Assembly: GCA_034509735.1 (NCBI GenBank)
Contig: JACGWO010000001.1
Location: forward strand, 12,726,854-12,790,853
Length of the DNA: 64,000 bases
Direction of reading: 5' to 3'
Origin: Sesamum alatum
Lineage: Eukaryota; Streptophyta; Magnoliopsida; Lamiales; Pedaliaceae
Position numbers and translations under genes: made by a program. Shown one piece after another: positions 1 through 12,244 of this stretch; position 1 is the first letter of the stretch; each line of letters starts with the position of its first letter. The notes under the pieces were generated by a model. It saw only the letters and a list, made by a program, of their open reading frames with translations. It made no database searches and had not been told where the DNA came from.

Positions 1-714
1 AAATAAAAAACTATTATTGAATTTTGTTTATAATTACAAAAAATTATTTTTTAAAATTATGAAAAAGTAAATTATTTTTTTAAAAAAAATCCTAAGATTA
101 CCGAAAAATACAAAAATATTACAGAATTTTTTAAACTTTCAGAAAATTATTTTCCAAAATTATGAAAAAGTTACTTATTTTTTTAATAAAATTAGCTAAA
201 ATTACCGAAAAATACAAAAATATTACAGAAACTTTTTTTATAATTACAGAAAATTATTTTCCAAAATTACGAAAAAGTTACGTACTTTTTTTTAAAAAAA
301 AAATTACCTAAAATACCCAATAATATAAAAATATTACCAAATTTTTTTTATAATTACATAAAATTATTTTTTAAAATTATGAAAAGGTTACTCTTTTTTT
401 TTAAATTACCTAAAGTTACCAAAAAATATAAAAAATATTACAGTAATATTTTTATAGTTATAGAAAATTATTTTCCAAAATTACAAAAAAGTTACTTATT
501 TTAAAAAAAAATTACTAAAATTAAAGAAAAGTACGAAAAAATAGAAAAAAAAAAGTTACATAATATTTTTTAATAATTACAGAAAATTATTTTTCAAAAT
601 TATGAAAAAGTTGCTTATTTTTTTTAAAAAAATTACTTAAATTACTTCAAATTACAGAAAAAATACGAAAAAATACAAAATATCACAGAATTTTTTTTAT
701 AATTATAGGAAAAA
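1..714. repeat. Degenerate ~105-bp AT-rich tandem array
   Basis: About six diverged copies of a unit lie head to tail. The landmark GAAAAAGTTACTT recurs at about 61, 164, 271, 381, 484 and 604, a spacing of 103-120 bases. Each unit has the same order of blocks: AAAATTATTTTCCAAAATTA, then the landmark, a T run and A run, and a block resembling ATTACCGAAAAATAC. The array starts before the window. No coding potential is seen. Confidence 0.75.
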
Positions 715-2516
715 TGACAGAGAAGAGAGGGAAGAGAGAGTGGTGGGTGCGGTGATCGTCCAGGTTAGGGCAGAGAGAGAGAGAAAGGGAGAGACAGGAG
801 AGGGCAAAGTGGGAGGAAAATATGCCAAGTAATCCTTATACATAAAATTTTTTGAAAGGGTCGTGAACGTCTCTAAAGCCGCTGAAAAGGGTATTACAAC
901 GAGTGAAAATTGTGCCTAAAGGTATTACAAAAATAAATTGGTGTGTAAAGCCGTTACAAGTCGAGTTGCAAACTATGATACTTGTACTCAACAAAATCGA
1001 CGTCGTATTGTATAACCATATATAAAGCCGTTACAAAAGGTACTCCGAAATAACAATACGACATCGTTTTGGCTTGGCCGTTTATAAAGTCGTCCCTAAA
1101 AGTATTCTAAATATTTAATTATTTTTCATTAAAATAACCAAAAAAAAATTGTACTTAACAATTTAATGTTGTAGAAAAGTATCCATTATGTGGAATAATG
1201 TAATTGAAATACATAAAAATATTTTATAGTGACAATGATATATGTTCACACTATGCGATAAATTTGTGTATTCATAAATATTAGTATTTCATTGATATAA
1301 CTATCATTTTACATTGTTGAACTGCATGGGTTAATCGGGGCATCAAAATTCAGATCAAACTGTAGATATGATCTAATGGACATAAAATTATATTTGGTAA
1401 AGTTTTAGACTTATTAGGTACATGAATGTCGAGATCTCGTACCCAGAACATAAGAATAATCATTGAAGATGGTGTATCATTTAATCAAACCATCTAATTT
1501 TAAATCATACCGTCTAATATTATCTAATTCACACATTCTTATATATATATATATATATATTTAAATTTGGTATGAATTGGGTGCCTGAATTTTAACATAT
1601 CGTACTTGAATACATAAGTTTTTGAAATACAAAAAAATATTGTAACAGCTTTTTTCACGATTTTTAAATATTAATTTCTTGGACAGATTTTGGGACGACC
1701 AATTTATTAGAAGGATTCCCCAAAAAAAAAAAATTCCACCAAAACCATTTTGTGGACCTGCTTTTGGAACGACCGTTTATTATTTTGATTGTTCCAAAAT
1801 TTAATTCCCTCCACTTTTAGCGCTTTGTTTTTGGAACGACCTTTGCCACTAATTGCCTTTTTTTGTTGTTCCAAATGAAATATTTTTGCAAAAAAAAAAA
1901 AAAAATTATTTAGAAAATATTTCAAATCTTATATATTTCATTACAAAACACTAGATTATGAAGCCTCATATTCATTAATCTCCTAGTCTTCGAAACTGTC
2001 TTCATCACGCTTGTCTTCCTCATCAATATCAATTTAACCATGTTGCGTTCGTGATGTACCAGTTTTTTATACGGCAATTGAAACAGATTGTCTTATTTTT
2101 GCAAATCGTTATAAAAATAATAAGGTCGTGCCAAAAATCATATGAAATTAGTAACAACCAAAGTTTTTTGAACAACTTTTGTAACATTGTTTACATTTAT
2201 ATATTTGGAACGGCCTTTCGTACATCCTTTGGACCGGTTCACTTGAGGAAAAAATTGAACTGTCACAATATTCATAAGCAATTGCAAAAGCCGTTACAAG
2301 TTGGGTCGGCCTAAACTTTTGTATCGGCTTTTGTGTTATTTGTAATGTCTTTTGTATCGATTTGGCCATTACAAAAAGTTGAATTTTTTTGGGATTTCAA
2401 AATTACGTCATGAAATTTTTTCCATTACAAGGTTGTGGCAAAAACCGTGTGTATTGGAACGGCAACTAGGCCGTCCCAAAAAGACCGTTACAAATCCCTT
2501 GTTTTTTTTGTAGCGT
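715..2516. mobile_element. CACTA-like non-autonomous relic (boundaries unsure)
   Basis: After a purine-rich stretch (715-830), short motifs recur in both orientations: CCGTTACAA (about 950, 1025, 2289, 2484) and GGAACGACC or GGAACGGCC (about 1766, 1829, 2206, 2456). Dense subterminal repeats of this type are characteristic of En/Spm (CACTA) elements. The stretch ends in TTTTTTTTGTAGCG near 2516, one base away from a CACTA-type terminus (TAGTG). The left terminus was not found and no transposase is visible. The family assignment is inferred. Confidence 0.35.
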
Positions 2517-2529
2517 ATCAAAATTTTAA

Positions 2530-3842
2530 GGGTAAATGCTACATTTGGTTCCTTAAGTTTTCGTTTAAAATCACTTTAGTCCCTCAAGTTTATTTCTTGA
2601 CTTTAGCATCCTTAAACTTTAGTTTTTTGTCTCAATTTGGTCCCTCTAACCATTTTCCGGCGAAAAATGTGATCGAATTTTGACTTTTTAGAGGATAAAA
2701 TGATCAATCTAAGTTTGATTTTCACTTTAGTCCCCTAAGTTTGTGAAATTATCAAATTAGTTTTAAATGAAAAAATAACTCTTTTATATTTTTGTATGTT
2801 TAATATGATGTAATTATCTTATGTGAATAATCAAAATTTTGAACTCTTGTGAACATAATAATAACACATTGCTTAATATAAAATAAGCAGTCTCTCTCTT
2901 TTTTTTTTTCATTTTCAGTAGTTAAAAAACATCAAAATTATGAATTAATTTTATAAAACTTATCTAATTGGAAAATATAATAAAAAATCTATGTCAATAT
3001 TTTTTTCTTATCTTAAGTGTTAGAGAGAAGTTTAGAAAAGTTAAACTTTAAAAATATTTATTGGATGATTAGAGTTTCGAATAGAAAGTTGGTGGAATAT
3101 ACTTTTGAATTAGATTTTTGATATATTTCATATATATATATACATATATGTAATTTATTTTAAGAGGTTTTTATAAATATATAGTTACATTTTATAACAA
3201 AAAATCTAAAAGAATCTCTTTAAATGATATATGTATATGAAATCACTAAATAATCTAGTTATACAAGTACATCCCACTAACTTCTTGTTCAAAACCCCGA
3301 CTGTTAATATTTCATAACATTGTTAAAATTTATTTTCTTAGACTTATCTTTAAGTCCTAAGATTAAAAATTAACTTAAATTTTTTTATTATATTTTCAGA
3401 TTATATAAGTTCTGTAAAATTTGTTCATAATTTTAATTTTTATTGTAACTTCGAAAATGAAAAAAAAGAGACTATTTTGTTTTACGTTACGCAATATATT
3501 ATTAGTATGTTTACAAGATTTCAAAATTTTAATTATTCACACAATATAATTAAATCATTTTCAGCATATAAAAATTTAAAAAAATGGTTAATTTCTTGGC
3601 TAAAAAAAGGACTATGTTGACAATGTTACAAACTTAAGGGACTAAAGTGATAAAATCAAACTTAATTTGATCATTTTACCCTCCAAAAAGTCAAAATCCG
3701 GCCACATTTTCGCTGGAACATGGTCAGAGGGACCAAACTGGGACAAAAACCAAAGTTTAGAGATGCTAATGTCAAAAAATGATCTTAAAGGACTAAAATG
3801 ATTCATAACGAAAACTTAAGGAACCAAATGTGATATTTGCCC
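2530..3842. mobile_element. Non-autonomous Mutator-like element, 1313 bp, with 9-bp TSD
   Basis: The element begins GGGTAAATGCTACATTTGG and ends in its inverted counterpart CCAAATGTGATATTTGCCC. The terminal inverted repeats are about 225 bp (2530-2755 and 3617-3842) and are diverged but clearly alignable. A perfect 9-bp direct repeat, AAATTTTAA, flanks it at 2521-2529 and 3843-3851, matching the target-site size of Mutator-type elements. The interior is AT-rich with no transposase, so mobilisation in trans is inferred. Confidence 0.85.
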
Positions 3843-3851
3843 AAATTTTAA

Positions 3852-4876
3852 CATTAAATATATAGTCAGTTTCATAGGTTTGCATTTATTGAATACAAAA
3901 GATAATCAAAACTGATAAATGTAGAACTTTTGAATTTCAATTTTTATTTATATTTGTCATCATAAAATAACAAAGCGTCTCAATGTACAACATGATAATA
4001 TATTTTTCAATAATTTAAAAGCAACCTAATAGACCATTGCTATCTTCTTTCCGTGATACATTACAAAAAGATTTTTTTTTTTTTTTGCTTTTTGATGCCC
4101 AATATCACATCGCTTATGTATTTTTCATCTTGTGTTTTAATTAAACTTCTTTCCTTCACCCTCTAAATATTATATTTTACTTTTCTTTGTGGGAAGCTGT
4201 ATTCTTATATTTACTTCTTAGTATTTTTAAATTTTACAATTTATTCAGTTGCTCTTCTTAAATTTTTTTGAATTTTTATTTTTCAATTGTCTTTGTTTTC
4301 CTTCATATGTAATCGATTACTTTTGTTTTTCAATTGATTAATGTTTTTTACCTTCAGCTACAATATCCTTTCGTATTATTTATTTTAATTTTATAATTTC
4401 TTTCAATCAAATAGTCATAATTTCTCTACTTATTCACTTATATATTTTTATCTAATAATAGTTCATGAACATCTATCCTTTTCGATTACAATTAGAAAAA
4501 AATTAACTAAAATCTTGCATTCTTTTACCTTCTTTTTCAGTTGCACGCGGAGATATAGTCGTGAATATTTTGCTTAACTTAGTTTAAACATTTTTATTTG
4601 TATTAAAATTCTCAAATTTTTCAAGTTTTGTTTATTAAATTTCATATTTATTTATTTAAAACTCTTATTGAAGAATATGTATAGACTACAAATTCTTGTG
4701 ATATTTTCTCCACTAAATTTCTTTTATCTATTTTAGTATTTGATGATGTTTACATATAGTTTCATATTAATTTTCATTCTTGGGTATCCATTGTTTTCTT
4801 TTCATAAACTACATATATATAAATATAATTTCTATTCTCACTATCTATTTATTTTTAAATATAGAGTTCAGAATAG
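3852..4876. other. AT-rich intergenic sequence, nothing recognised
   Basis: Very AT-rich sequence with long T tracts (for example 4070-4086). No open frame of note, RNA gene or terminal repeat was found. It may be the 5' part of the Helitron-like relic that ends at 6357, but no convincing Helitron 5' end was located. Confidence 0.4.
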
Positions 4877-6357
4877 AAAATTCAACATGACAAAGGAATT
4901 ATTCATTAAAAAAAATTGATAATTTTACTGCACCTTTGATAATTAATGGCGCATACCCGACTAAAAGAAATTTTTTACTATGTATCTTATGTTTGTGGCA
5001 TTTCGGATTTTGTATTATATATATGTATTTTAGCATATAATTTAGGAATATAAATATTTTTATTTTTTATTAGTTTCAAATGCTATTAATTTTTTTGGAC
5101 GAAGGAAAACAAAAATTGATACCATTCCCTGTTTTTCCTTTCATAAACTAGATTATAAAAGGGAAAATTTATTATGAATTGTGTTTTTTAAGAGAAATTT
5201 GTTTACATCATAGGGCATATATGATAGTATCTTTTACATGATGTATTAAATAATAATATTTTTTTTATTTTACTATAATACATTAATTACAAAGAAAATA
5301 TACATAGTACATGAAAGTTATATATAAAATAATTTTTTTTAATGTCTAAAATTTGATAATATATTATGGTTATTTTCAAAATGTTCAGTATAAACTTAGT
5401 GAGAATTCAATATTGAGTATTGTATAAATAAGTTTGCACCATTACCTATAGCAAGCTATCATTAAAATACAACATAGTTTTGTGTTTATTATGTTTGATG
5501 GCGTGCCAAAAGTCAAGATTTCTGAGATTAGGTATTGAGATAAAATTTATGAGTAAATTATTTATGCTTTATTTTGGTCCATCAAAAGCAAATAAAACTG
5601 AAAAGAAGAGAAATAAAATTATAGGAAATTAATAAGTACAATATCAAGTGAAAAAGAATTACTTCATGCTGAAAATTCAACATGATAAAATGAATTATTC
5701 ATTAAAAATTACCTCAATTATCTTAAAGTGTCTATGATAATTAATGGGCATGAATCGACCTATTAGAAATTTTCATTATGTCTGTTATTGCTATTATATG
5801 TTATGTCCATTTTTGAATTTCTTGTTGTGCATTTATATTATTAGCATATAATTCAAAAATATATATCTCTACTTATTTATTAGTCTCAGATATTGTTAAT
5901 TTTTTATGGAGAAAATAAAAAGTGTTACTAATGATTTTTTGTTCTTACTTTCAAAAACTTTATTAAATGATCATTTATGACGAACTGTATTTTGTAGGGG
6001 AATTTATATCACACGGCAATAAGATTAAATCTTTTACATAATGTATTTTAGTACTAATATATTTTGATTTTACTAAAAATACATCAATTGAATAAGAAAA
6101 TATATTCAGTATTTAAAAGTGATAAAATAATATTTCTCAATCTGTAAAAAAATACAATAATATTCTATTGTTATTTTTAAAATATCCCGTAAATAAACTT
6201 AATAAAAAATTTAATATTGAGTTTTGTATAAATAAGTTTGCACTATTGTTTGTAGTAAGACGTTTAAAATATCACTCCATACCATTACGTAATTTAGAAT
6301 TTATGAAAATATTATTAAATTTATAAATTTTCGTGCATAGCATGAGGTTTATGCTAG
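4877..6357 (+). mobile_element. Helitron-like relic with a 794-bp internal tandem duplication
   Basis: Two diverged tandem copies start with the same landmark, GAAAATTCAACATGA, at 4877 and 5671. Both later carry a block near GTATAAATAAGTTTGCAC (about 5423 and 6224). The second copy runs into a degenerate GC-richer palindrome (CGTGCATAGCATGAGG) followed by ATGCTAG and then T, which fits a Helitron 3' end (short hairpin, then CTRR, inserted before T). No RepHel coding sequence is present. The 5' end was not identified, so the real element may begin further left. Confidence 0.45.
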
Positions 6358-6503
6358 TATTGAAATAATGAATAATTAGGTTGTGTATAAATAGATCGGG
6401 TTCGAGACATGCTTTTTGGGCTCATCTTATCAAGGTTGCTCCAATAATTCTACCATGTCTGTTTATGTACATGTTTCAAGCCCATAAATCTGTTAATATG
6501 AAA
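6358..6503. other. Short spacer between transposons
   Basis: AT-rich spacer between the Helitron-like 3' end and the CACTA-type MITE. No feature was recognised. Confidence 0.4.
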
Positions 6504-6807
6504 CACTAGAAAAGATATGATTTTTCACTACTGTTAGTTATTATGATAAAAAAAAAAAAAAATACTATTGCGAATACAAATTAATCATGGCTTCGTAACG
6601 GTTATTAGTCGTTGTTTTTTGTAAGTGTAGCCAAAACAATGACAAATGTTTTGGTTATGGCTAAAAATCATAGAAAATATTGATTAATCGTAACAATTTA
6701 AGTTTTTACATTGATTTTATTTTTATTGTAATTAATAGTATTGATTTATCGCAAATTTTGAGTCGTTGTCATTTATAATATTGGGAAAAGTCAATTTTTT
6801 TGTAGTG
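6504..6807. mobile_element. CACTA-type MITE copy 1 (304 bp)
   Basis: Begins CACTAGAAAAGATATG and ends TTTTTTTGTAGTG, so CACTA and TAGTG termini are intact. The flanking trinucleotide is AAA on both sides (6501-6503, 6808-6810), the 3-bp target duplication expected for CACTA elements. The internal block around 6600-6680 (ATTAGTCGTTG, GCCAAAAC, ATGGCTAAAAATCAT) recurs in five other places in this window. Confidence 0.75.
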
Positions 6808-6902
6808 AAATTAATTAGATCTGGCAGCCTCAAATGATCACCAATCTACAGACATTCTAATTATGTTCGGACGAGTGGTTCAGACAAAAACTTTAAGTAA
6901 TT

Positions 6903-7092
6903 GATAAGTTATGGGCATGTCTTAACTTTATATGCCTTATGTGGAGTCAAATGCAAAAGTGGTCCCATACAATAGGTTCAGTTGCAAATTTGGTCACATG
7001 CTTTTAGAAATAACTAAGAGTAGTTCCATAATTTAACTTTTTATTGCAAAAACAGTCCCGCCATTAAAATTTTAATAGAAGGTCACATGCAA
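6903..7092 (+). repeat. Left terminal inverted repeat of the MULE
   Basis: Starts GATAAGTTATGGGC and continues through TGCAAAAGTGGTCCCATA to CCATTAAAATTTTAAT. It aligns with the reverse complement of 13677-13864 with scattered mismatches and small gaps. Confidence 0.8.
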
Positions 7093-7769
7093 ATTAACGG
7101 TTCTTTAGGTTCTTTAATCTGCTGCAACATGTTATAGGGTAATTAGTCAAATAAAAATTACATTTACTAAGTAAAATCGAGGAAAGAGAAAATCAAATGC
7201 AGTTCTTCCCCAAAAAAAAAACCCTAATCCCCTCCTCTTTCTCTCTAATTTTGAACGTGAAGAAGATAGAAGAAGTTGCACTAGGTCTCGTTTGGGAGAG
7301 AAGATGTTGCGGCCTCGTGAGTTACTCGAATGCCCAACACCAAATTACGGTATGTGAAATTTTTTTTTTTTTTGGTGTGAAGCTAAGTAATTACGAGCAT
7401 GCTTAGGGTACTAATTACGAGAAGTTTAGTATTTACTAAAGAAAATACGAGCATGCTTAGGGTATGTTGTTGTATTTTGGGTTGTTGCTTTCAAATTTTT
7501 TTTTTTTTCTGTAGTTTTAGACTTGTGGATTCATTCTGTTTTGTGGTAATATTGTATTGTTATTGTTGGTAATATTTTATTTGTGGTCCCTTCTTCTTGT
7601 TGTTGTTGTTGTTGTTGTTGTTGGTAGTATTTTATTTGTGGTCCCTTCTTGTTGTTTGTAATGTTGCTTTTTTTAATAATTTTTAATCCAGGAAAATAAA
7701 CAGGCCTTGTAACTTTTGAAATTCACCATTGGGGTCATTTAAATGATCAACCTGTAGTAGTGTATTATT
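7093..7769 (+). other. MULE 5' region upstream of the transposase remnant
   Basis: Leader-like region of the MULE. A 69-codon frame at 7197-7406 has no family resemblance. There is a (GTT)n microsatellite at about 7596-7622, and the phrase GTAGTATTTTATTTGTGGTC is duplicated nearby (7569 and 7625 areas). It may contain an untranslated leader and first intron, but no splice model could be supported. Confidence 0.35.
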
Positions 7770-8690
7770 GGGGGATGGTGTCTATTTTTTATGGCAGTGT
7801 AGATGGATGTCATTTAAAGGGTCCACATAAAGAGGTTCTATTTGTGCAGTTTCAATAGATCTTAATAATGCATTTTTTCCAGTTGCATATGCAATAGTAA
7901 TTAATGAAACAAAGATTCCATGGGAGTGGTTATTGATGCTACTGAAAGAAGACCTTATGATAGAGAGGGATGATGTCGTCACATTCATTAGTGTTAAACA
8001 ACAGGTTTTGTGTCAGACACCTACACGGGAATATGAAATCTACTGGTTTCAAAGGTTTAGAATTTAAAAAGGGGTTATGGAATGCAGCCAGAGCAACTAC
8101 CATTTCAGAATTTGATGTGTGTATGAAAGAAATTGGGATGTTGGACCCCTTATGCTTAGAAGGTTGAAAGATAAACTTGCTTCACACTGGACTAGATCAC
8201 ATTTTAATACATGGCCTAAATGTGATATTTTGCTCAATAATGTGTGTGAATCTTTCAATAGCACCATTCTAAAGGCTAGGGAGAAGCCTATTCTAACCAT
8301 GTCGGAATGGATTAGAGAGTTTCTCATGACAAGGTTACAATAAAATAAGGATAAATGTGAAGAAAAATGGGCAGAAAAAAAAGAGTTGTGTCCTAAGATA
8401 TAGAAAATAATTGAAAAAAAAAGTTGTGCAGTTGTTCGACCGAGGTTCCAAATCAGGGTCCCTCCTCCTCTGGTTTTTCAACCACATGGGATAATCAGGT
8501 CCACCCATACACCCACTGGAAACCCTTCGTTCCCCGTTTTCATCCAAGGGGACAAAAAGTTTGTTACAATGTCAAATTTGGAGGTTGCAGTTTTACACAA
8601 AATGCTTCAAAGAACGCTTCAAAAGACAAGTCTGAAGGGAAAAGAAAGGCTTGTACTGTGTTGGGGGTGGCTGTTGTAAGGTGGATCAGC
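7770..8690 (+). pseudogene. Mutator-like (MuDR-type) transposase remnant
   Basis: Translation in several plus frames recovers MULE transposase landmarks in order. First comes a VDGCHLKGP block around 7800, which carries the first catalytic Asp region. Then PWEWLLMLLKEDL around 7920-7965, and NNVCESFNSTILKAREKPI around 8235-8300, followed by an EWIREFLMTR-like helix. Near 8645-8670 is the start of what looks like a C-terminal zinc knuckle (KACTV then Gly-rich). Reading requires frame changes and there are in-frame stops (for example the TAG at 7856), so it is not functional. The region after about 8690 is displaced by the next insertion. A DDE transposase of this family cuts and pastes elements with matching TIRs, such as those bounding this unit. 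Confidence 0.8.
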
Positions 8691-10113
8691 CCGGGAAAGG
8701 CGCGGTGGAAGCACGGGATTGCGTAATATAAAAGTGTAAGAGCGTAAAATAAGTGGAATTAAAGCATACATCAAAACATGCATAACAGATCAAGGGGTCT
8801 GCCCTTGATTCTCCCAGGCGTTCGGTGTATCTCATGTTCACGAAAGTACACAACATGGAGCCCATAGAATTTGGAGGAACAAGAAACGTAAAGAGAGAAC
8901 GTTAACCTCGTAGTTTTCTTCGTTCGGCTACACGCATTGTTCCTCATTTTTCCACCAAGATCTCAATGTAGAGACCCTCTAAATTGTCCACACGCTTCAT
9001 CGGATACTAATGAACTCTCGTGGTAGCAAGAAGTTATTTAGGGGAGAAGAGACATCGATACAATGCTATTGATTAACGCTACCGACGTATCTAATGTTCT
9101 ACCTTGAATGAATCAAGAAGAACAAAGGAAATTTTTGAGAAAAGTGAAGAAGGTGGATGAGAGAGAGAGAGAGAGAGAGAGGCGAGATGGCATAATGTGT
9201 GTGTAGAGATTAATGTGTGAAGTGTGTGTGTGTGTGTGTGTGTTTGAGTATTTATAAGGAATTTGTATTCCTAATCCTACTCAACCTCTTCCAAAGAGAC
9301 ACATCTTAATCAACTAGGGATTGACATAGTCAAATCCTAGTTGACTTAGGCTTTGACCTAGTCAAACCTCATCCTAGGATGAATCCTAGCCCTCCATCTC
9401 AAAACCTCTAGAGCAAATCTCGTCCATCCATCCTTGATGGGCTTTATGGAATGGGCCTATTTAAATTTAATTTAAATAGTCCAAAGGTCCAATGGACTTT
9501 GTATTAAATCCTATTTAATATTTCAAGCCCACTAATTAAGTCACCTTTTAATCTGATTAAAAGGGAAGTCCATGCATTTATGAACTCAAGCCCGATTAAT
9601 CCAATTAATCTGTGAAGGCTTAAATCTCCAAGAAGTTTAATTTAATTCATTAAATTAATCCTTCTCCCACCATTAATTTCAAATTAATTCCTTTCACATC
9701 CGGTGAATTGGGTGTGACTCTTTAGATTCACCCTCAGCTAGACTTGGATTTACTTCTTGTTATCTCATAACTAAAGTAGTCCGTCACCATGGGTGATCGT
9801 CTAGTAATGATCCATGGCAATAGAGACTAGGTGAATATGTGGCGTGAACATTTAGGCTCTGAGTTACATACAGGTATGGTCCTACTGTCGCCTATCTCCC
9901 GGTCTTAGTCTAGGGCATGGAATAGGATGTCGGTTCCCATCCTTGACTTAGGCATCTATGCTTCAAACTTGAGATAGGTTTAACTCTATGATTGGCGTAG
10001 GAAATCCTTTCCCACTCAATCAAGTGCTATGGTCATAGACTTTGAGATTCTTAACCATCTTAGAGCGCATAGGAGATCTCGCTAATATAATCTTTGACAG
10101 GGGACAGATCCTA
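8691..10113. mobile_element. Unidentified repetitive insertion, left part
   Basis: Moderately GC-rich, non-coding sequence unlike its AT-rich surroundings, interrupting the MULE transposase. It carries a (GA)n run (9161-9182) and a (GT)n run (9223-9242). It resembles the long untranslated part or LTR of a plant retrotransposon, but no TG/CA ends with a matching target duplication were found. It continues at 12245, on the far side of a solo LTR. Joining 10113 to 12245 makes a smooth sequence with one TCCTA retained. Confidence 0.5.
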
Positions 10114-12244
10114 TGTGACACCCCCTCCATAATCACATCCCATCTTATAAAGAATTCACATTTAATCCAATAAGACAACCCATGTTTTAATCCATATATT
10201 ATGTAGACATCACAAAATGACATATATCATCAAAACTTCGTAATTTATCCTCGACCTTAGCCATTATCACTATAAAGAAAGGAGAAAAGTGAAGTTTCTT
10301 GTTATTACAAAACTTAAAAAAAATTACAAATCCACAAACATTATTTAATATATACAATCACCACAAAATCATGAAATAACAAATACCACAATCATACATC
10401 AATCCACAGTACAATATATCTAGAATAATCGTTTATTTTATTAGGGCCCTGCTTACCCAAGCTGAAGTGCATCACTCAATGGTCTATGCCGGCTATCATC
10501 CCCTCAATCATAATATCTCCTTTTTTTCTCTCAGTACCACACAGCACACAGCTCGTATGATACCCCATCATCACTGATATCACACAGCACACAGCTCGTA
10601 TGATATCCCATCACCCATCATATCACACAGCACACAGCTCGTATGATATGTTACATCATCTCCCTTGATCAATGACAACACACAGCTCGTCATTAATCAT
10701 ATCATCATAAGCCATTGCAGTATGCCCTCCAGTCAGGTAAGCCATCTCTTTATCTCAATTCACAATATTCTCATCATTCATCTTCATTCAACAATCAAAT
10801 CCCCATCGATAACTTCAACGATCAATTCCATTTAACAATCAAACACAGTACACATAATCGTCCGTCTATGTTCCATACATCATAATCGCATATAATCACA
10901 TAATGACAATTTCATAGAATCACAAGTAATTCAGACAAACAACCATCAATTCACAATTACGTATACAATACAAGAGTATATATCTATATATACATATAAA
11001 CATATATATATATAAATCAAATTAACTATACTTACCTCAAATCCTTAAACGATTACATAGGTAAATAGAGTTGATCAATCCTCTACTTTATCCTCGTGCT
11101 ATATAATAAGTTATAATATACATATATAATCAATATATTGAAAATATCGTAAATTTCGAATACAATTACTAAATAATATTCGTATATTTTTCTTCGTCAA
11201 TCTTTTAATATTTCACTTATATTGAAACTTAAACCTCAGTTCATCCCTCGTCTAAATAATTAGACATTATGAGCTTCCCCAGTGTATATCTAATTTATTA
11301 ATTAACTCATAAGAATTTATTTTATCAAACCCCTCACATTTTTATAACTATCGTCCTCTATAACATCCCTAAATGAAATTATTACAAAAATCGCACATTC
11401 CTTTTTAATAAATACAACAATTCTCAAATATAATTTCCTAATATTTCTCAAACATTATTTTCTACTATTCTTATTAATTTCCGTCAGTTCTTCACTATAA
11501 TAATAATTATTTAGACACCAGTACATACTATTATGTATTTGCTTAATAAACCCAATCAATTTGAGTAAATCCATTTTAATAATGGCTAATCTAATAGATT
11601 AAATAAATTCTAATTTATTGGCTATAATGTCACCGGTCCAATTAAATATTTACCCCATCGCTAATTCGTATAAATGTTCAAATTCAATAAATTTTCCGAT
11701 TAAATAATAAATCAAATAGTATAAAATATATTTAATAAATGCACTAATTAAATTACATAATTATATAATTTAATAGTAATTAAAATCAAATATTTTTTTC
11801 CTTACCTGTTTCGCCCGAGAGAAAGCCTGTGTGTGTGTGCATCTAGTAATTTTGTGCGCGTGTGTGTGCTTTGTCGTGTGTGTGTGTTTTTCAATTGTGT
11901 AGAAACTAATTTATATATTGTATATGCATGATAGAGGTGTTGGGAAGCAGCCACATGCTGCTCCCAAATTTAATCTTTATCACTTTTTTTCTTTTTTTTT
12001 ATTTTTAATATATATATGTGTATTTTGTTTTATTTGATCTTTTTGTTCAAAACTTAAATTAAATCCCCTAATTTTCTTTAATTTATGTACTTTGCTCCAA
12101 AATATTGTATAAATTTTTAGTTTAGTCCTTTCAAGTTTTAATATAAATTTAAAATTTCAACATAAAACTTATAATTAAATTTATATTTTCTTAATAATTA
12201 ATAATTAGTCTCTCAATTATGTATAAAATTTTATGGACGTCACA
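10114..12244 (+). mobile_element. Solo LTR, 2131 bp, with 5-bp TSD (family A)
   Basis: Begins TGTGACACCCCCTCC and ends TTATGGACGTCACA, giving a 6-bp perfect inverted terminus TGTGAC/GTCACA with the usual TG..CA ends. A 5-bp target duplication TCCTA flanks it (10109-10113 and 12245-12249). No gag-pol lies next to it and no partner LTR follows in the same orientation, so it is best read as a solo LTR left by recombination. Inside are about three tandem copies of a ~43-bp unit around CACAGCTCGTATGATA (10536-10655), and a long AT-rich tail. A related LTR lies inverted at 39816-41324. Confidence 0.85.
10536..10660 (+). repeat. ~43-bp tandem repeats inside solo LTR A
   Basis: CACAGCACACAGCTCGTATGA occurs three times, followed each time by TATCCCATCA-like text, and a fourth shortened copy (CACACAGCTCGT) sits near 10679. 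The related LTR at 39816-41324 has a diverged version (CTACACACT with GGGGATATCA). The repeated block may be regulatory; that is inference. Confidence 0.6.
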
